Source: an uncultured Pelagibacteraceae bacterium (GTDB lineage: Bacteria; Pseudomonadota; Alphaproteobacteria; Pelagibacterales; Pelagibacteraceae). From it: a stretch of DNA of 34,856 nt. The stretch covers positions 1 to 34,856 of the forward strand of contig CACEAQ010000005.1 of NCBI GenBank assembly GCA_902557605.1, in the 5' to 3' direction. The position numbers were made by a program, and so were the translations under genes. Below the pieces are notes generated by a model, which was not told the DNA's origin, made no database searches, and worked only from the letters and a program-made list of their open reading frames with translations. Shown here piece by piece: positions 1 through 8,889 of this stretch. Each line of letters begins with the position of its first letter. The stretch's first letter is position 1.

Positions 1-1098
1 AAATCTAATATTGGCAAACCTTATCAAAAAATTGGTGGCAAATCATTAATTGAAATTAACCTTATTAAAGCACGTAAATTTAAAGAAATAAAAAAAATTG
101 TTCTTGTGTACAACCGAAAAGACTTAAAACGAGTCAAATCACTTAAACTTAAAGGTGTGAAATTGACACCTGGAGGAAAAAGTAGACAGCAATCAACATT
201 TAACGCTCTAAAATATTTAATTCGTTATAAAAGAAACTCAAAAGTTTTAATACATGATGTTGCTAGACCTAATTTTTCAACCAAGCTTATGAGTTCAATA
301 CTGAGAAATACTAGAAATTCAAAAGCTGTTGTACCTAAAATTAAAATTCAAGATGCAATAAAGCAAAGAATTGAGTCTAGTAAAGAAGAATACATAATAG
401 GAAAAAAAAGAGACAATCTTTTTTTAACTCAAACACCTCAAGCTTTTAATTTGAGAGAGATATATCATTTACATAAAACTAACTCGGGTAAATATAAAGA
501 TGATGACATATCTTTATATATGGATTTAAACAAAGTTAAATTTATAGAAGGTGAAAAAAATAATTTTAAAATTACTGATAAAGCAGATTTTGAAAATTTA
601 AAGAATATTTACAAATCTCAACAAAGTGTTGGTATAGGGTTTGATGTTCATAGACTAGTTCCTAATAGGAAACTTTTTTTAGCTGGTTTAAAAATTAAGT
701 CTAGACTAGGAACACTGGGTCATTCTGATGGAGATCCAGTACTGCATTCTATAACAGACGCAATTTTAGGAGCTTGTAAAATGGGAGATATTGGGCAAAT
801 GTTTTCTGATAAAAGTAAAAGATTTAAAAACATAAGATCAACTATTTTACTTAAACATGTAATAAATCAGATAAAATCAAAAAGTTATCTTATCAACAAT
901 ATTGATATAAATATAATTACGCAAACTCCTAAAATAAAAAATTTAAAGAATAATATGGTAAATAATATTGCTAATCTTTGTGAAATTTCAGAAAATCAAA
1001 TTAATATCAAAGGAAAAACTACTGAAAAGTTAGGTGTTATAGGAAATGAAAAAGCAATAGCATGTGAAGTGATATGCTCAGTCATTAAATATGATTAA
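1..1098 (+). CDS. ispDF: Bifunctional IspD/IspF, 5' end outside window
   Basis: Fused enzyme of the MEP isoprenoid pathway: an IspD domain (MEP cytidylyltransferase) followed by an IspF domain (MEcPP synthase). The reading frame is open from base 1 and the first codons already read as IspD (GKPYQKIGGKSLIE), so the true start lies upstream; the GTG at 106 is internal. IspD motifs are VLIHDVARP (about 241-270) and TQTPQAF. The IspF domain starts near base 631 with GIGFDVHRL, where Asp and His (643-651) are zinc ligands, then GHSDGDPVLH with the next zinc His, GDIG, and the C-terminal KGKTTEKLG segment. The fusion is common in Alphaproteobacteria. It overlaps pgpA by 8 bases, so the two are probably cotranscribed and translationally coupled. 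Confidence 0.95.
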   Translation, partial: KSNIGKPYQKIGGKSLIEINLIKARKFKEIKKIVLVYNRKDLKRVKSLKLKGVKLTPGGKSRQQSTFNALKYLIRYKRNSKVLIHDVARPNFSTKLMSSILRNTRNSKAVVPKIKIQDAIKQRIESSKEEYIIGKKRDNLFLTQTPQAFNLREIYHLHKTNSGKYKDDDISLYMDLNKVKFIEGEKNNFKITDKADFENLKNIYKSQQSVGIGFDVHRLVPNRKLFLAGLKIKSRLGTLGHSDGDPVLHSITDAILGACKMGDIGQMFSDKSKRFKNIRSTILLKHVINQIKSKSYLINNIDINIITQTPKIKNLKNNMVNNIANLCEISENQINIKGKTTEKLGVIGNEKAIACEVICSVIKYD

Positions 1099-1594
1099 AA
1101 CCATAAATTATTTATTTGTTACATGTTTTGGTATAGGAACTTTTAGATTTGCTCCAGGAACTATAACTTCTTTAGTCACAACTATTTTTTTATATAGCCT
1201 ATTTCACATAGTAAATCTATCTAGCAGCATTGTATTATTAATTTTGTTTTTAGTTTTTACATATTCATTTTACGCAGTCTCTGAATATATAAAATATAAT
1301 GAAAATAAGGACCCTAAAGAAATTGTAGTAGATGAATTTATTGGCCAATCTATTCCAATTTATCTTTATGAAATCGCTCACGGAACTACAAAAGGCCCAC
1401 AGGAGTCAATTTTATTTTATTTATATATTTTTATTTTATTTAGATTTTTTGATATCAAAAAACCATTTCCAGTGAGTTTTTTTGATAAAAAATTTAAAAA
1501 TAGTTTTGGAGTAATAATGGACGATGTAGCTGCAGGTCTATATGTTGTCATTACATTAATAATATTTATGGTAATTAAATCAAAGTTTTTTTAA
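1091..1594 (+). CDS. pgpA: Phosphatidylglycerophosphatase A
   Basis: Inner-membrane phosphatase that removes phosphate from phosphatidylglycerophosphate to give phosphatidylglycerol. Family signatures are present in order: GIGTFRFAPGT near residues 14-24, DPKEIVVDEFIGQ around 75-87, and RFFDIKKPFPV followed by GVIMDDVAAG near the C terminus, whose acidic residues are the expected Mg2+/catalytic site. Hydrophobic segments lie between these motifs. At 167 residues it matches the family. The start overlaps the ispDF end by 8 bases and the stop overlaps the next ATG (TAATG), placing it in the middle of a tight three-gene unit. Confidence 0.93.
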   Translation: MIKTINYLFVTCFGIGTFRFAPGTITSLVTTIFLYSLFHIVNLSSSIVLLILFLVFTYSFYAVSEYIKYNENKDPKEIVVDEFIGQSIPIYLYEIAHGTTKGPQESILFYLYIFILFRFFDIKKPFPVSFFDKKFKNSFGVIMDDVAAGLYVVITLIIFMVIKSKFF

Positions 1595-2073
1595 TGAGTT
1601 TAAATAAAAAGATAATTTCATTAATTAAAAGAAAAAGGATGAAACTTTCAATTGCAGAGTCTTGCACTGGAGGAATGCTGTCTAGTGCTATCACATCAGT
1701 AAGCGGATCATCAAAAATATTTAATATGGGATTAGTCACTTACTCAAATCAAGCAAAAAAAACTATATTAAAAGTACCTCAAAAAATAATAAAAAAATAT
1801 GGTGCTGTAAGTGTTCAATGTTGTTTGGCTATGGTCAATAATTTAAGTAAAATTAGCAATTCAAAATTCTGTGTTTCAATAACTGGAATTGCTGGTCCTA
1901 AAGGTGGATCCAAACAAAAACCAGTCGGTTTAGTTTATATTGGAATTAAAATTGGAAAAAAAGTTATGGTTAATAAATGCAATTTTAAAAATAAAGGAAG
2001 AGATTTTATTCAAAAGCAAACAGTAAAAAAAACTCTAAATTTATTAGCTCAAATGATTAAACGGGATAGCTAA
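1594..2073 (+). CDS. cinA: CinA C-terminal domain, nicotinamide-nucleotide amidase
   Basis: Stand-alone CinA C-terminal (PncC-type) domain, which deamidates NMN to nicotinate mononucleotide in NAD recycling. The N-terminal AESCTGG motif carries the catalytic Ser23; Tyr50 and Lys55 in TYSNQAK complete the expected Ser/Tyr/Lys site, and VSITGIAGPKGG (about 105-116) is the conserved glycine-rich segment. At 159 residues it is a complete domain without the N-terminal MoeA-like part of full CinA, so pncC would also be a valid name. It follows pgpA with a 1-base overlap. Its last 17 bases overlap the end of a convergent gene. Confidence 0.92.
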   Translation: MSLNKKIISLIKRKRMKLSIAESCTGGMLSSAITSVSGSSKIFNMGLVTYSNQAKKTILKVPQKIIKKYGAVSVQCCLAMVNNLSKISNSKFCVSITGIAGPKGGSKQKPVGLVYIGIKIGKKVMVNKCNFKNKGRDFIQKQTVKKTLNLLAQMIKRDS

Positions 2074-2368
2074 ATTCCGGGTTTACAATTACATCTAAAA
2101 GGTGGGCAGTAAAACTGTTAAGCAGTAAGAAAATACTGAAAGCTATAATATAAAGTAAAAAAACTAAAAAATTTCTAGCCCTTTTCCTTTGTAATAATTT
2201 TTTATCTTCAGGTACCCACTCTTTATTTTGAGATTTGAAATCATACGAAAACATCCAATAAGTTAAGTTATTTTCATTTGGATCACCTGTTCGAATTGTT
2301 TTGATATATGAAGACAAAAATTTAAAAGTTAAAATAAATAAAATAAGTAAAGATGATATTGTAAACAT
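2057..2368 (-). CDS. Small two-TM membrane protein, function unknown
   Basis: A 103-residue protein with no family I recognise. Residues 3-23 form one hydrophobic helix and about 69-91 a second. Between them is a polar loop with a WMFSYDFKSQNKEWVP segment and basic residues (RKRAR) just before helix 2, so the loop is probably cytoplasmic. It starts in a TAATG overlap with the preceding COQ10/RatA-like gene, so it is likely the last gene of that operon. Its 3' end overlaps the convergent cinA by 17 bases. The tight coupling and clear membrane pattern support a real gene; the role is open. Confidence 0.75.
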   Translation of the reverse strand: MFTISSLLILFILTFKFLSSYIKTIRTGDPNENNLTYWMFSYDFKSQNKEWVPEDKKLLQRKRARNFLVFLLYIIAFSIFLLLNSFTAHLLDVIVNPEFSYPV

Positions 2369-2811
2369 TATTTATATAATTTAATCGCTCTCTCCTCAAA
2401 AGCTTTAGCAATTTTATTTAAACCAAGCTCAAAAGATTTTTTCATTATTCCATTCAATATTGGATTTTTCAATTCAAAATCAATAAAAAATTCCAGCTGT
2501 GTCGAATTGTTTACTTCTCTAAATTTCCACTCATTTTTGAGATGTTTTAATGGTCCATCAAGATTAGTTACTATAATAGTATCTTTTTCCTTATAAAAAG
2601 ATACGTGACTTGAGAATGTTTCGTTAAGAATACTCTTGCCTACTTTCAAATCTCCATTAAAGGTAATTAAATCTACACTCTCATTTTTATCTTGAACTTT
2701 ACCTTCTATACACCAAGGAACAAATTCAGGATATTTTTCGATATCAAGAACCATTTCGATCAATTGATCTTTTTTACAAGGAATAATTTTTTTTATTGAT
2801 GCTGATGACAT
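2368..2811 (-). CDS. COQ10/RatA-family START-domain protein
   Basis: A 147-residue polyketide-cyclase/START-like protein of the COQ10/RatA family. In Alphaproteobacteria this protein sits next to lipA and is thought to bind ubiquinone or related lipids; enterobacterial RatA was described as a ribosome-associated toxin. The N-terminal pattern with [15 protein letters not shown] (residues about 20-34) is the family signature, followed by the alternating beta-strand pattern and a long C-terminal helix (residues 116-143). Its start overlaps the lipA end by 19 bases. Given the lipA neighbour and the aerobic lineage I favour a quinone-binding role over a toxin. Confidence 0.85.
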   Translation of the reverse strand: MSSASIKKIIPCKKDQLIEMVLDIEKYPEFVPWCIEGKVQDKNESVDLITFNGDLKVGKSILNETFSSHVSFYKEKDTIIVTNLDGPLKHLKNEWKFREVNNSTQLEFFIDFELKNPILNGIMKKSFELGLNKIAKAFEERAIKLYK

Positions 2812-3737
2812 TCAAGCTGTTTATTTCTCGCATCCTGTAATTTTCTAAAATCTTCATCTGCGTGATAAGAAGATCTTGTTAAAGGCGATGAAGAAACAAG
2901 TAGAAATCCTTTTGTCTTTGCTATTTGCTCGAACTCTTTAAATTCATCAGGGTGATAATAACGATTAAGTGGATGATGCTTTGGAGATGGTTGTAAATAT
3001 TGACCGATAGTAATAAAATCGACTTCAGCAGACCTAAGATCATCCATTACTTGAATAACTTCTTCTTTATTTTCACCCAAGCCAACCATTATTCCTGATT
3101 TAGTAAAAACTTTTTTGTTGAATTTTTTTGCATTTTTTAAAAGTTCCAATGAAGCAAAATAACGTGCTCCTGGTCTAACTGTCGTGTAAAGTCTAGGAAC
3201 AGTCTCTATATTATGATTAAAAACATCAAGATCGGCTTTCAAAACTTTTTTGTACGCGTCACCTTTTCTTAAAAAGTCTGGTGTTAAAACTTCTATGGAT
3301 GTTTCTGGATTTTTTTCTCTTGTAGCTTTTACAACTTTGAAGAAGTGATCTGAACCACCATCCTCTAGATCATCTCTATCTACAGAGGTAATGACAACAT
3401 GTTTTAAATTCAAACTTTTAACAGCCTTTGCAATTTTGGCTGGTTCAAAAATATCTAGGTCGGTAGGTTTTCCAGTTTTGACATCACAAAATGCACATGC
3501 TCTAGTACACGTGTCTCCCATGATCATAAATGTAGCATGTTTTTTACTCCAACATTCTGTAATATTTGGGCAGTTTGCTTCCTGACAGACAGTAACTAAA
3601 TTATTCTGATTAACAACTTGTTTGGTTTGAAAGAAAATTTGTGAGTCTACTATTTTTGACCTAATCCATTGAGGTTTCTTTTTAATCGGATTGAAAGGCT
3701 TATTAACTTTTTCTGGATGTCTTGGTTTTTGGCTCAT
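2793..3737 (-). CDS. lipA: Lipoyl synthase (radical SAM)
   Basis: Inserts two sulfurs into protein-bound octanoyl groups to make lipoate for 2-oxoacid dehydrogenases and the glycine cleavage system. The auxiliary 4Fe-4S cluster ligands are C51, C56 and C62 ([12 protein letters not shown]). The radical-SAM cluster ligands are C77, C81 and C84 (CTRACAFC). The C-terminal RSSY motif (288-291) supplies the Ser ligand of the auxiliary cluster. Its 314 residues are typical. The start overlaps the ftsB-like gene by 4 bases (ATGA). In many Alphaproteobacteria pyruvate dehydrogenase genes separate ftsB from lipA; here they are absent. Confidence 0.97.
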   Translation of the reverse strand: MSQKPRHPEKVNKPFNPIKKKPQWIRSKIVDSQIFFQTKQVVNQNNLVTVCQEANCPNITECWSKKHATFMIMGDTCTRACAFCDVKTGKPTDLDIFEPAKIAKAVKSLNLKHVVITSVDRDDLEDGGSDHFFKVVKATREKNPETSIEVLTPDFLRKGDAYKKVLKADLDVFNHNIETVPRLYTTVRPGARYFASLELLKNAKKFNKKVFTKSGIMVGLGENKEEVIQVMDDLRSAEVDFITIGQYLQPSPKHHPLNRYYHPDEFKEFEQIAKTKGFLLVSSSPLTRSSYHADEDFRKLQDARNKQLECHQHQ

Positions 3738-4027
3738 TTTAACCTAATAATAATTTCGTCCTTGGTACCATATCTAAATTTTTCCCTATAAAGCATGTCT
3801 AAATAATCTAAATCATTATTTTTGACTAATGATATTTTATGTTTTAATTTTTCTAATTTATTAGTTAACATTTTGTCTTTATTATCCAACTCTTCAAACA
3901 ATTTTTTTTTATCAAAATAAGAGATTAAACCTCTTTCACCTCCTATTAAATTAATTCCTATATATAGGGATAAAAAGATATTCAATAATATAAATTTTTT
4001 TTTCTTTAAATTTTCAATAAGTCGCAT
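3734..4027 (-). CDS. ftsB: FtsB/DivIC-family septum formation protein
   Basis: A 97-residue bitopic membrane protein of the FtsB/DivIC family, part of the FtsQLB division complex. A basic N-terminus (LKKKK) is followed by one transmembrane helix at about residues 11-29 and then a charged coiled-coil (about 38-70). The C-terminal segment [21 protein letters not shown] carries the family's YREKF.YG..dE pattern. It lies 3 bases after eno, its usual alphaproteobacterial neighbour. Sequence conservation in this family is low, so the call rests on topology, the C-terminal motif and context. Confidence 0.85.
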   Translation of the reverse strand: MRLIENLKKKKFILLNIFLSLYIGINLIGGERGLISYFDKKKLFEELDNKDKMLTNKLEKLKHKISLVKNNDLDYLDMLYREKFRYGTKDEIIIRLK

Positions 4028-4030
4028 TAA

Positions 4031-5287
4031 CTAGATTTTAGCCATTTTTGCTTGATTTCCAAGTTCTTCTTCGATGCGTAATAACCTATTATATTTCGCT
4101 ACTCTTTCAGACCTTGCTAATGAGCCGGTTTTAATTTGAGAAGACATTGTCGCAGACGCCAAATCAGCAATAAATGTATCCTCTGTATCCCCCGATCTGT
4201 GAGAAATGATAGTATTAAATTCTGCAGCTTTCGCCATTGAAATTACTTCTAAAGTTTCAGTCAAAGTGCCTATTTGATTTGGTTTTACTAAAATACAATT
4301 TGCTGACTTTTCTTTTATTCCTTTACTTAAACGTTTTACATTTGTAACAAATAAATCGTCCCCAACAATTTGAACGTTTTTCCCTATTTCGTTTGTAATT
4401 TTTTTCCACGACTCCCAGTCTTCTTCAGCAAAAGGGTCCTCAATTGACTTTATAGGATAATTAGAAGTCAGTTTTTTATAATAATTAATGTTGTCATCAA
4501 CTGATGTATAGCTTTTAGATTGAATTGAATACTCCCCTTCTGCATTAATTAATTCGTTAGCTGCTACATCTAAACAAATAACTATATCTTTTCCTGGCTT
4601 TAAATTTGACTTTTCTATTGCATTTACAATTAATTCCAAGGCTTGCTCATTTGTATTAATTGATGGAGCAAATCCACCTTCATCTCCAACATTTGTGAGC
4701 ATTTTGTTTGATTTTAATAATTTCTTCAAATTTTGAATAACAACATAACATTTTTCAATAGCATCCATAAAATTTTTAGCTGAGTCTGGTCTAATCATAA
4801 ATTCTTGAATATTAAGGTCGTTGTCAGCGTGCGCACCACCATTAATAATATTCATTAACGGTATGGGTAAAGAAAAAGTGTTTCCTAGATGTTTAAATAA
4901 TGATTTTTTATTTGATAAAGCTGAACATTTTGAATTTGCTAGTGAAACTGCTAGTGTAGCATTAGCTCCCAAATTTGTTTTATTTTCACTTCCATCTAAG
5001 TCTAATAAAGTTCTATCAATTTTTTTTTGGTCGTCTGACTCAAAACCTTTAAGTTCATCTGAAATTTTATTATTTATATTTTCAACTGCTATATTTACAC
5101 TTTTGCCTAAAAATTTATTCTTATCCTCATCTCTTAATTCGTGAGCTTCAAATGCACCAGTTGATGCACCTGATGGAGAAATCGCAGTGGCAGAAATATT
5201 ATTTTCTAAAAAAACTTCTGCTTCCACTGTTGGATTTCCTCTACTATCAAAGACTTGTCTGCCTTTTATGCTTTTAATTTTTGCCAT
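4031..5287 (-). CDS. eno: Enolase
   Basis: Glycolytic/gluconeogenic enzyme converting 2-phosphoglycerate to phosphoenolpyruvate. The N-terminal capping segment DSRGNPTVE is at about 14-22, GGAHADN at 150-156, and catalytic Glu203 lies in GDEGGFAPS. Mg2+ ligands are D240, E283 and D310, Lys335 is the expected catalytic base in LVKPNQIGT, and SHRSGDTED starts at 362. At 418 residues it is slightly short of the E. coli enzyme, mainly through trimmed loops and C terminus. It sits between kdsA (2-base gap) and ftsB (3-base gap) in the minus-strand operon. Confidence 0.98.
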   Translation of the reverse strand: MAKIKSIKGRQVFDSRGNPTVEAEVFLENNISATAISPSGASTGAFEAHELRDEDKNKFLGKSVNIAVENINNKISDELKGFESDDQKKIDRTLLDLDGSENKTNLGANATLAVSLANSKCSALSNKKSLFKHLGNTFSLPIPLMNIINGGAHADNDLNIQEFMIRPDSAKNFMDAIEKCYVVIQNLKKLLKSNKMLTNVGDEGGFAPSINTNEQALELIVNAIEKSNLKPGKDIVICLDVAANELINAEGEYSIQSKSYTSVDDNINYYKKLTSNYPIKSIEDPFAEEDWESWKKITNEIGKNVQIVGDDLFVTNVKRLSKGIKEKSANCILVKPNQIGTLTETLEVISMAKAAEFNTIISHRSGDTEDTFIADLASATMSSQIKTGSLARSERVAKYNRLLRIEEELGNQAKMAKI

Positions 5288-5289
5288 TC

Positions 5290-6111
5290 TTATTTTACAA
5301 TCTTGTCGATTTCGGTAAGCTTTTTTAACAAAGTTTTCACTTCATTTAATGGAACCATGTTTGGACCATCTGAGGGTGCATTATCTGGATCTTCATGTGT
5401 CTCCATAAAAATTGCTCCTACACCTACGGCAATAGCAGCACGAGCTAAATAAGGAACAAATTCTCTTTGTCCGCCACTTTTCTCTCCCATGCCACCTGGT
5501 TGTTGTACTGAATGAGTTGCATCAAATACAATTGGAAATCCAAATTTCGACATTATAGGAAGGGCTCTCATGTCTGAAACAAGAGTATTGTAACCAAAGC
5601 TCGCTCCTCTTTCTGTAATTAAAATATTTTTATTCCCGGAGTCTTCAATTTTTTTTATTACGTTGGCCATATCCCACGGAGCTAAAAATTGTCCTTTCTT
5701 TACATTAATTATTTTACCTGTTTTAGCAGCAGCAATTAATAAATCAGTTTGTCTACATAAGAATGCTGGGATTTGAAGAACATCAACATGATTAGCGACC
5801 ATAGAACATTGTTCAGCAGTATGAACGTCGGTTAAAACTGGGATACCAACTTCTTTTCTAATTTTGTCGAAAATGGGAAGTGATTTTTCTAAACCTAAAC
5901 CTCTTTTTCCTTTTAAACTTGTTCTATTAGCTTTATCAAATGAAGTTTTGTAAATAAGATTAATATCTAGTTCGCTTGTAATTTTTTTAAGTTCGTTTGA
6001 AATTTTTATAGCATGCTCTTCGCTCTCAAGCTGACAAGGGCCAGCGATTAGAGTAAATGGTTTGTTGTTAGCGATCTCGAAATTAGAACATTTTACTTTA
6101 TGAATATTCAT
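5290..6111 (-). CDS. kdsA: KDO-8-phosphate synthase
   Basis: Condenses phosphoenolpyruvate and arabinose-5-phosphate to KDO-8-phosphate for lipopolysaccharide inner core, so the cell makes a KDO-containing outer membrane. Motifs in order: [68 protein letters not shown] and [15 protein letters not shown]. Cys26 in AGPC is the position of the metal ligand in Aquifex-type KdsA (Asn in E. coli), so this enzyme should be the metal-dependent type. It overlaps the pyrG end by 4 bases (ATGA). Confidence 0.97.
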   Translation of the reverse strand: MNIHKVKCSNFEIANNKPFTLIAGPCQLESEEHAIKISNELKKITSELDINLIYKTSFDKANRTSLKGKRGLGLEKSLPIFDKIRKEVGIPVLTDVHTAEQCSMVANHVDVLQIPAFLCRQTDLLIAAAKTGKIINVKKGQFLAPWDMANVIKKIEDSGNKNILITERGASFGYNTLVSDMRALPIMSKFGFPIVFDATHSVQQPGGMGEKSGGQREFVPYLARAAIAVGVGAIFMETHEDPDNAPSDGPNMVPLNEVKTLLKKLTEIDKIVK

Positions 6112-7730
6112 TTTGTCGTATTGATTTTTGCAGCCTTTATAAATGATGAGAATAAAGGATGTGGTGATAAAGGTCTAGATTTAAATTCAGGATGAAACTG
6201 AACGCCAATAAACCAAGGATGGTTTTCTAATTCTATAATTTCTGGTAATTTATTGTCTGGAGATAAACCTGAAAAAATCATACCTTTGTTTTCAAAATCT
6301 TTTTTATAGTTGATGTTAACTTCATATCTATGACGATGTCTTTCGTATATCTTAACTGAATTATAAATTTTACTTATTTTTGTGTCTTTTTTAAGTCTTG
6401 CTTCATAGCTACCTAGGCGCATTGTACCGCCTAAATCTTTGTCAGTGCCCTTCATCAATTTTCCATCTTTTGTCCATTCACTCATAAGTCCAACGACTGA
6501 TGCTTTAGATGGTCCAAATTCACTAGAAGTTGCTTTTTTTATATTTAATTTATTTCTAGCAAATTCAATCACTGCCATTTGCATACCAAAACAGATGCCT
6601 AGGAAAGGAATTTTGTTCAATCTTGCATAATTAATAGCTGCTATTTTTCCCTCTGTGCCTCTTTTGCCAAATCCTCCTGGTATCAAAATTCCAGATACTC
6701 CTTTAAGTTTATTTTTTATTTCATTTGGCTTTAAAAAGTCAGATTCAATCCTTATTAAATTCACTTTCAAATTATTTGCAATTCCACCATGTGTTAAAGC
6801 TTCGTCTAAAGATTTATATGCATCTTTAAGTTCAACATATTTGCCAATTATTGCTATATTCACTTTATTTTTTGTGTTCAAAACTAAATGTGTAATTTTT
6901 TTCCAAGGAGAAAGATTAACTTTTTTTGTAGATTTAATTCTAAAAAATCTTAAAACTCTTTCATCTAGTTTCTCCTTATTAAAACTTATTGGAGCTTCAT
7001 AAATTGTTTTTACGTCTACAGTTTCTATAACATCTTCTATTGCAACATTGCAAAATAATGAAATTTTCTTCCTTTGATCTAAAGGTATAGATCTTTCAGA
7101 TCTGCAAATAATAATATCTGGTTGAATACCTATGCTCCTTAATTCTTTAACTGAATGTTGGGTTGGTTTTGTTTTTATTTCATCAGAGGCTCTCATGTAA
7201 GGGACTAAAGTTAGATGAATGAATAATGTATTTTTTTTACCTATTTCATTTGAAAATTGTCTTATAGCTTCTAAAAAAGGTAGACTTTCGATATCACCAA
7301 CGGTGCCTCCTATCTCGCAAATAACGAAGTCCTCTTTAGCGACATCATTTTTAATAAATTCTTTAATTCTATTTGTTATATGAGGAATAACTTGCACAGT
7401 TTTTCCTAAATATTTCCCCTGCCGTTCCCTTTTTAAAACATCGCTATAAATTTTACCTGTAGTAATATTATCTGACTTTTTTGCTGATATTCCTGAAAAT
7501 CTCTCATAGTGTCCCAAGTCCAAATCCGTTTCAGCGCCATCATCGGTGACAAAAACTTCACCGTGTTGAAATGGGCTCATAGTCCCAGGATCTACATTTA
7601 AATATGGATCAAGTTTTCTAATTCTAACTCTATAGCCTCGAGATTGTAATAAGTACGCAAGTGATGCAGATGATAAACCTTTTCCTAAAGATGAGACCAC
7701 GCCGCCAGTAACGAAAATGTATCGCGTCAT
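6108..7730 (-). CDS. pyrG: CTP synthase
   Basis: Two-domain enzyme making CTP from UTP, ATP and glutamine. The synthetase domain (about 1-270) opens with the P-loop [10 protein letters not shown] (9-18) and includes the substrate-site segments [14 protein letters not shown] and [13 protein letters not shown]-like residues 66-78. The class I glutaminase domain (about 290-535) has nucleophile Cys380 in FLGICFGMQ, and His513 and Glu515 in FHPEF. Full length at 540 residues. A 44-base spacer separates it from the upstream secG, so it probably shares that transcript but could have its own promoter. Confidence 0.98.
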   Translation of the reverse strand: MTRYIFVTGGVVSSLGKGLSSASLAYLLQSRGYRVRIRKLDPYLNVDPGTMSPFQHGEVFVTDDGAETDLDLGHYERFSGISAKKSDNITTGKIYSDVLKRERQGKYLGKTVQVIPHITNRIKEFIKNDVAKEDFVICEIGGTVGDIESLPFLEAIRQFSNEIGKKNTLFIHLTLVPYMRASDEIKTKPTQHSVKELRSIGIQPDIIICRSERSIPLDQRKKISLFCNVAIEDVIETVDVKTIYEAPISFNKEKLDERVLRFFRIKSTKKVNLSPWKKITHLVLNTKNKVNIAIIGKYVELKDAYKSLDEALTHGGIANNLKVNLIRIESDFLKPNEIKNKLKGVSGILIPGGFGKRGTEGKIAAINYARLNKIPFLGICFGMQMAVIEFARNKLNIKKATSSEFGPSKASVVGLMSEWTKDGKLMKGTDKDLGGTMRLGSYEARLKKDTKISKIYNSVKIYERHRHRYEVNINYKKDFENKGMIFSGLSPDNKLPEIIELENHPWFIGVQFHPEFKSRPLSPHPLFSSFIKAAKINTTK

Positions 7731-7774
7731 GGAAGTATGTTATACTTCAAAAATTAACAATTACAAAGTCTTAA

Positions 7775-8074
7775 TTACTTGGGTTGAGGTATTTGTGGAA
7801 GGTTTGAATTTTCTTCTTCTTCTTTTTCCAAAACAGACTGTGTTTCACGGATCTCATCTCTTGAAATTGCTACAATAGCAATACTACAAACAATAAATAA
7901 TGTAGCTATTATTGAAGTAAATTTAGTTAAAAAAGTTCCTACAGATCTTGCAGACGTGAAATTGTCTTGTGAAACACCTAAGCCTAAAGCTCCACCTTCT
8001 GATCTTTGCAAAAGAATTACAATTATTAAAATTACAGCGAGAATTATGTTAATTAAAATAAGTAAATTTTCCAT
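7775..8074 (-). CDS. secG: SecG, preprotein translocase subunit
   Basis: Small inner-membrane subunit of SecYEG. Two transmembrane helices are visible (about 3-21 and 50-70), separated by the conserved cytoplasmic segment LLQRSEGGALGLG followed by the ARSVGTFLTK region, the hallmark of SecG. The C-terminal tail is acidic (EKEEEE) and ends in Pro/Gln residues. At 99 residues it fits the family. It lies 5 bases after tpiA, its usual proteobacterial neighbour. Confidence 0.93.
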   Translation of the reverse strand: MENLLILINIILAVILIIVILLQRSEGGALGLGVSQDNFTSARSVGTFLTKFTSIIATLFIVCSIAIVAISRDEIRETQSVLEKEEEENSNLPQIPQPK

Positions 8075-8079
8075 GATGT

Positions 8080-8823
8080 TTATCTATAGTAATTCTTTAT
8101 TATATCAATAAATTTTTTTGAAGTTTTTGAAGCTCCTCCTATCAAAAAACCGTCGATTTCTCTTATTTCTTTAAACATTTCAACATTGCTTCCGTCTACT
8201 GATCCGCCATATAGAACAGCGGGGCTTTTTTTTCGAAAGATATTTTTTAAAACTTGTTTTATATAAATTGTTGTCTCCTTTAGTTCGTTTTTTGTTGGTA
8301 TTTTGCCGGTGCCTATTGACCAAATAGGTTCGTAAGCAACAATGATATTGTTCTGATTAAATTTTTTATCTAACACATTTATAAGCTGTTTTTTTAAAAC
8401 GTTAAAAGTTTTTTTATTTTTTTTTTGTATCTTATTTTCTCCAATACAAAAAACTACTTTTAGATTATTTTTTAAGGCGAAAAAAACTTTATTCTTTAAC
8501 ATTTCGTTTGTATCGCCTTCACTTCGATTATCTGAGTGACCTATCAAAGTATATTTTGCTCCAACACTTTTAATCATAAATGGACTAACTGCTGCTGTAT
8601 TGGAAGAAAACTGGTCTTTTTGGTAGCAATTTTGGGAACCAATAGAAATTTTTTTGTTTTTAAAATACTTAGCATACGTCTCAATAAGGGTGTAAGGAGG
8701 TGTTATTACAACTTTATATTTTTGACGGTTTTTATCTTTTGAATGAAAATAATTAATTTTATTAAGTATATTAATGGATTTTGGAACTCCAAACATTTTC
8801 CAATTCCCGATGAAATATCTCAT
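8080..8823 (-). CDS. tpiA: Triosephosphate isomerase
   Basis: Interconverts dihydroxyacetone phosphate and glyceraldehyde-3-phosphate. Catalytic residues are N7 and K9 in GNWKM, H96 in IGHSDNR and E165 in AYEPIW; phosphate-binding loop 6 reads SIGTGK, and YGGS near the C terminus binds phosphate. One oddity is that the usual GHSERR is GHSDNR here. At 247 residues it is of normal length. It is the first gene of the minus-strand operon, divergent from the ppiD-like gene across 66 bases. Confidence 0.96.
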   Translation of the reverse strand: MRYFIGNWKMFGVPKSINILNKINYFHSKDKNRQKYKVVITPPYTLIETYAKYFKNKKISIGSQNCYQKDQFSSNTAAVSPFMIKSVGAKYTLIGHSDNRSEGDTNEMLKNKVFFALKNNLKVVFCIGENKIQKKNKKTFNVLKKQLINVLDKKFNQNNIIVAYEPIWSIGTGKIPTKNELKETTIYIKQVLKNIFRKKSPAVLYGGSVDGSNVEMFKEIREIDGFLIGGASKTSKKFIDIIKNYYR

Positions 8824-8889
8824 TATTTGCCTTAATATAAATTTTAATCTATAGGTGTATTATTTTGTAAAACTTAATAGATTATAATA
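8824..8889. promoter_or_regulatory. Divergent promoter region tpiA / ppiD-like
   Basis: This 66-base spacer must hold the promoters for both the minus-strand tpiA operon and the plus-strand ppiD-trp-lexA-gltX run, because nothing upstream in either direction is co-oriented. A -10-like TATTAT lies at 8858-8863 for the plus strand. I see no well-spaced -35 and no clear inverted repeat. The promoter assignment is by position; the exact boxes are uncertain. Confidence 0.45.

Noticed and set aside
106-1098. Complete ispDF starting with GTG at 106
   Set aside because: The frame is open and IspD-like back to base 1, so the gene is cut by the window edge.
2368-2811. Toxin-antitoxin system from the RatA-like protein
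   Set aside because: The next gene encodes a two-TM protein, not a RatB/RnfH-type partner, and the lipA context fits the alphaproteobacterial COQ10-like family.
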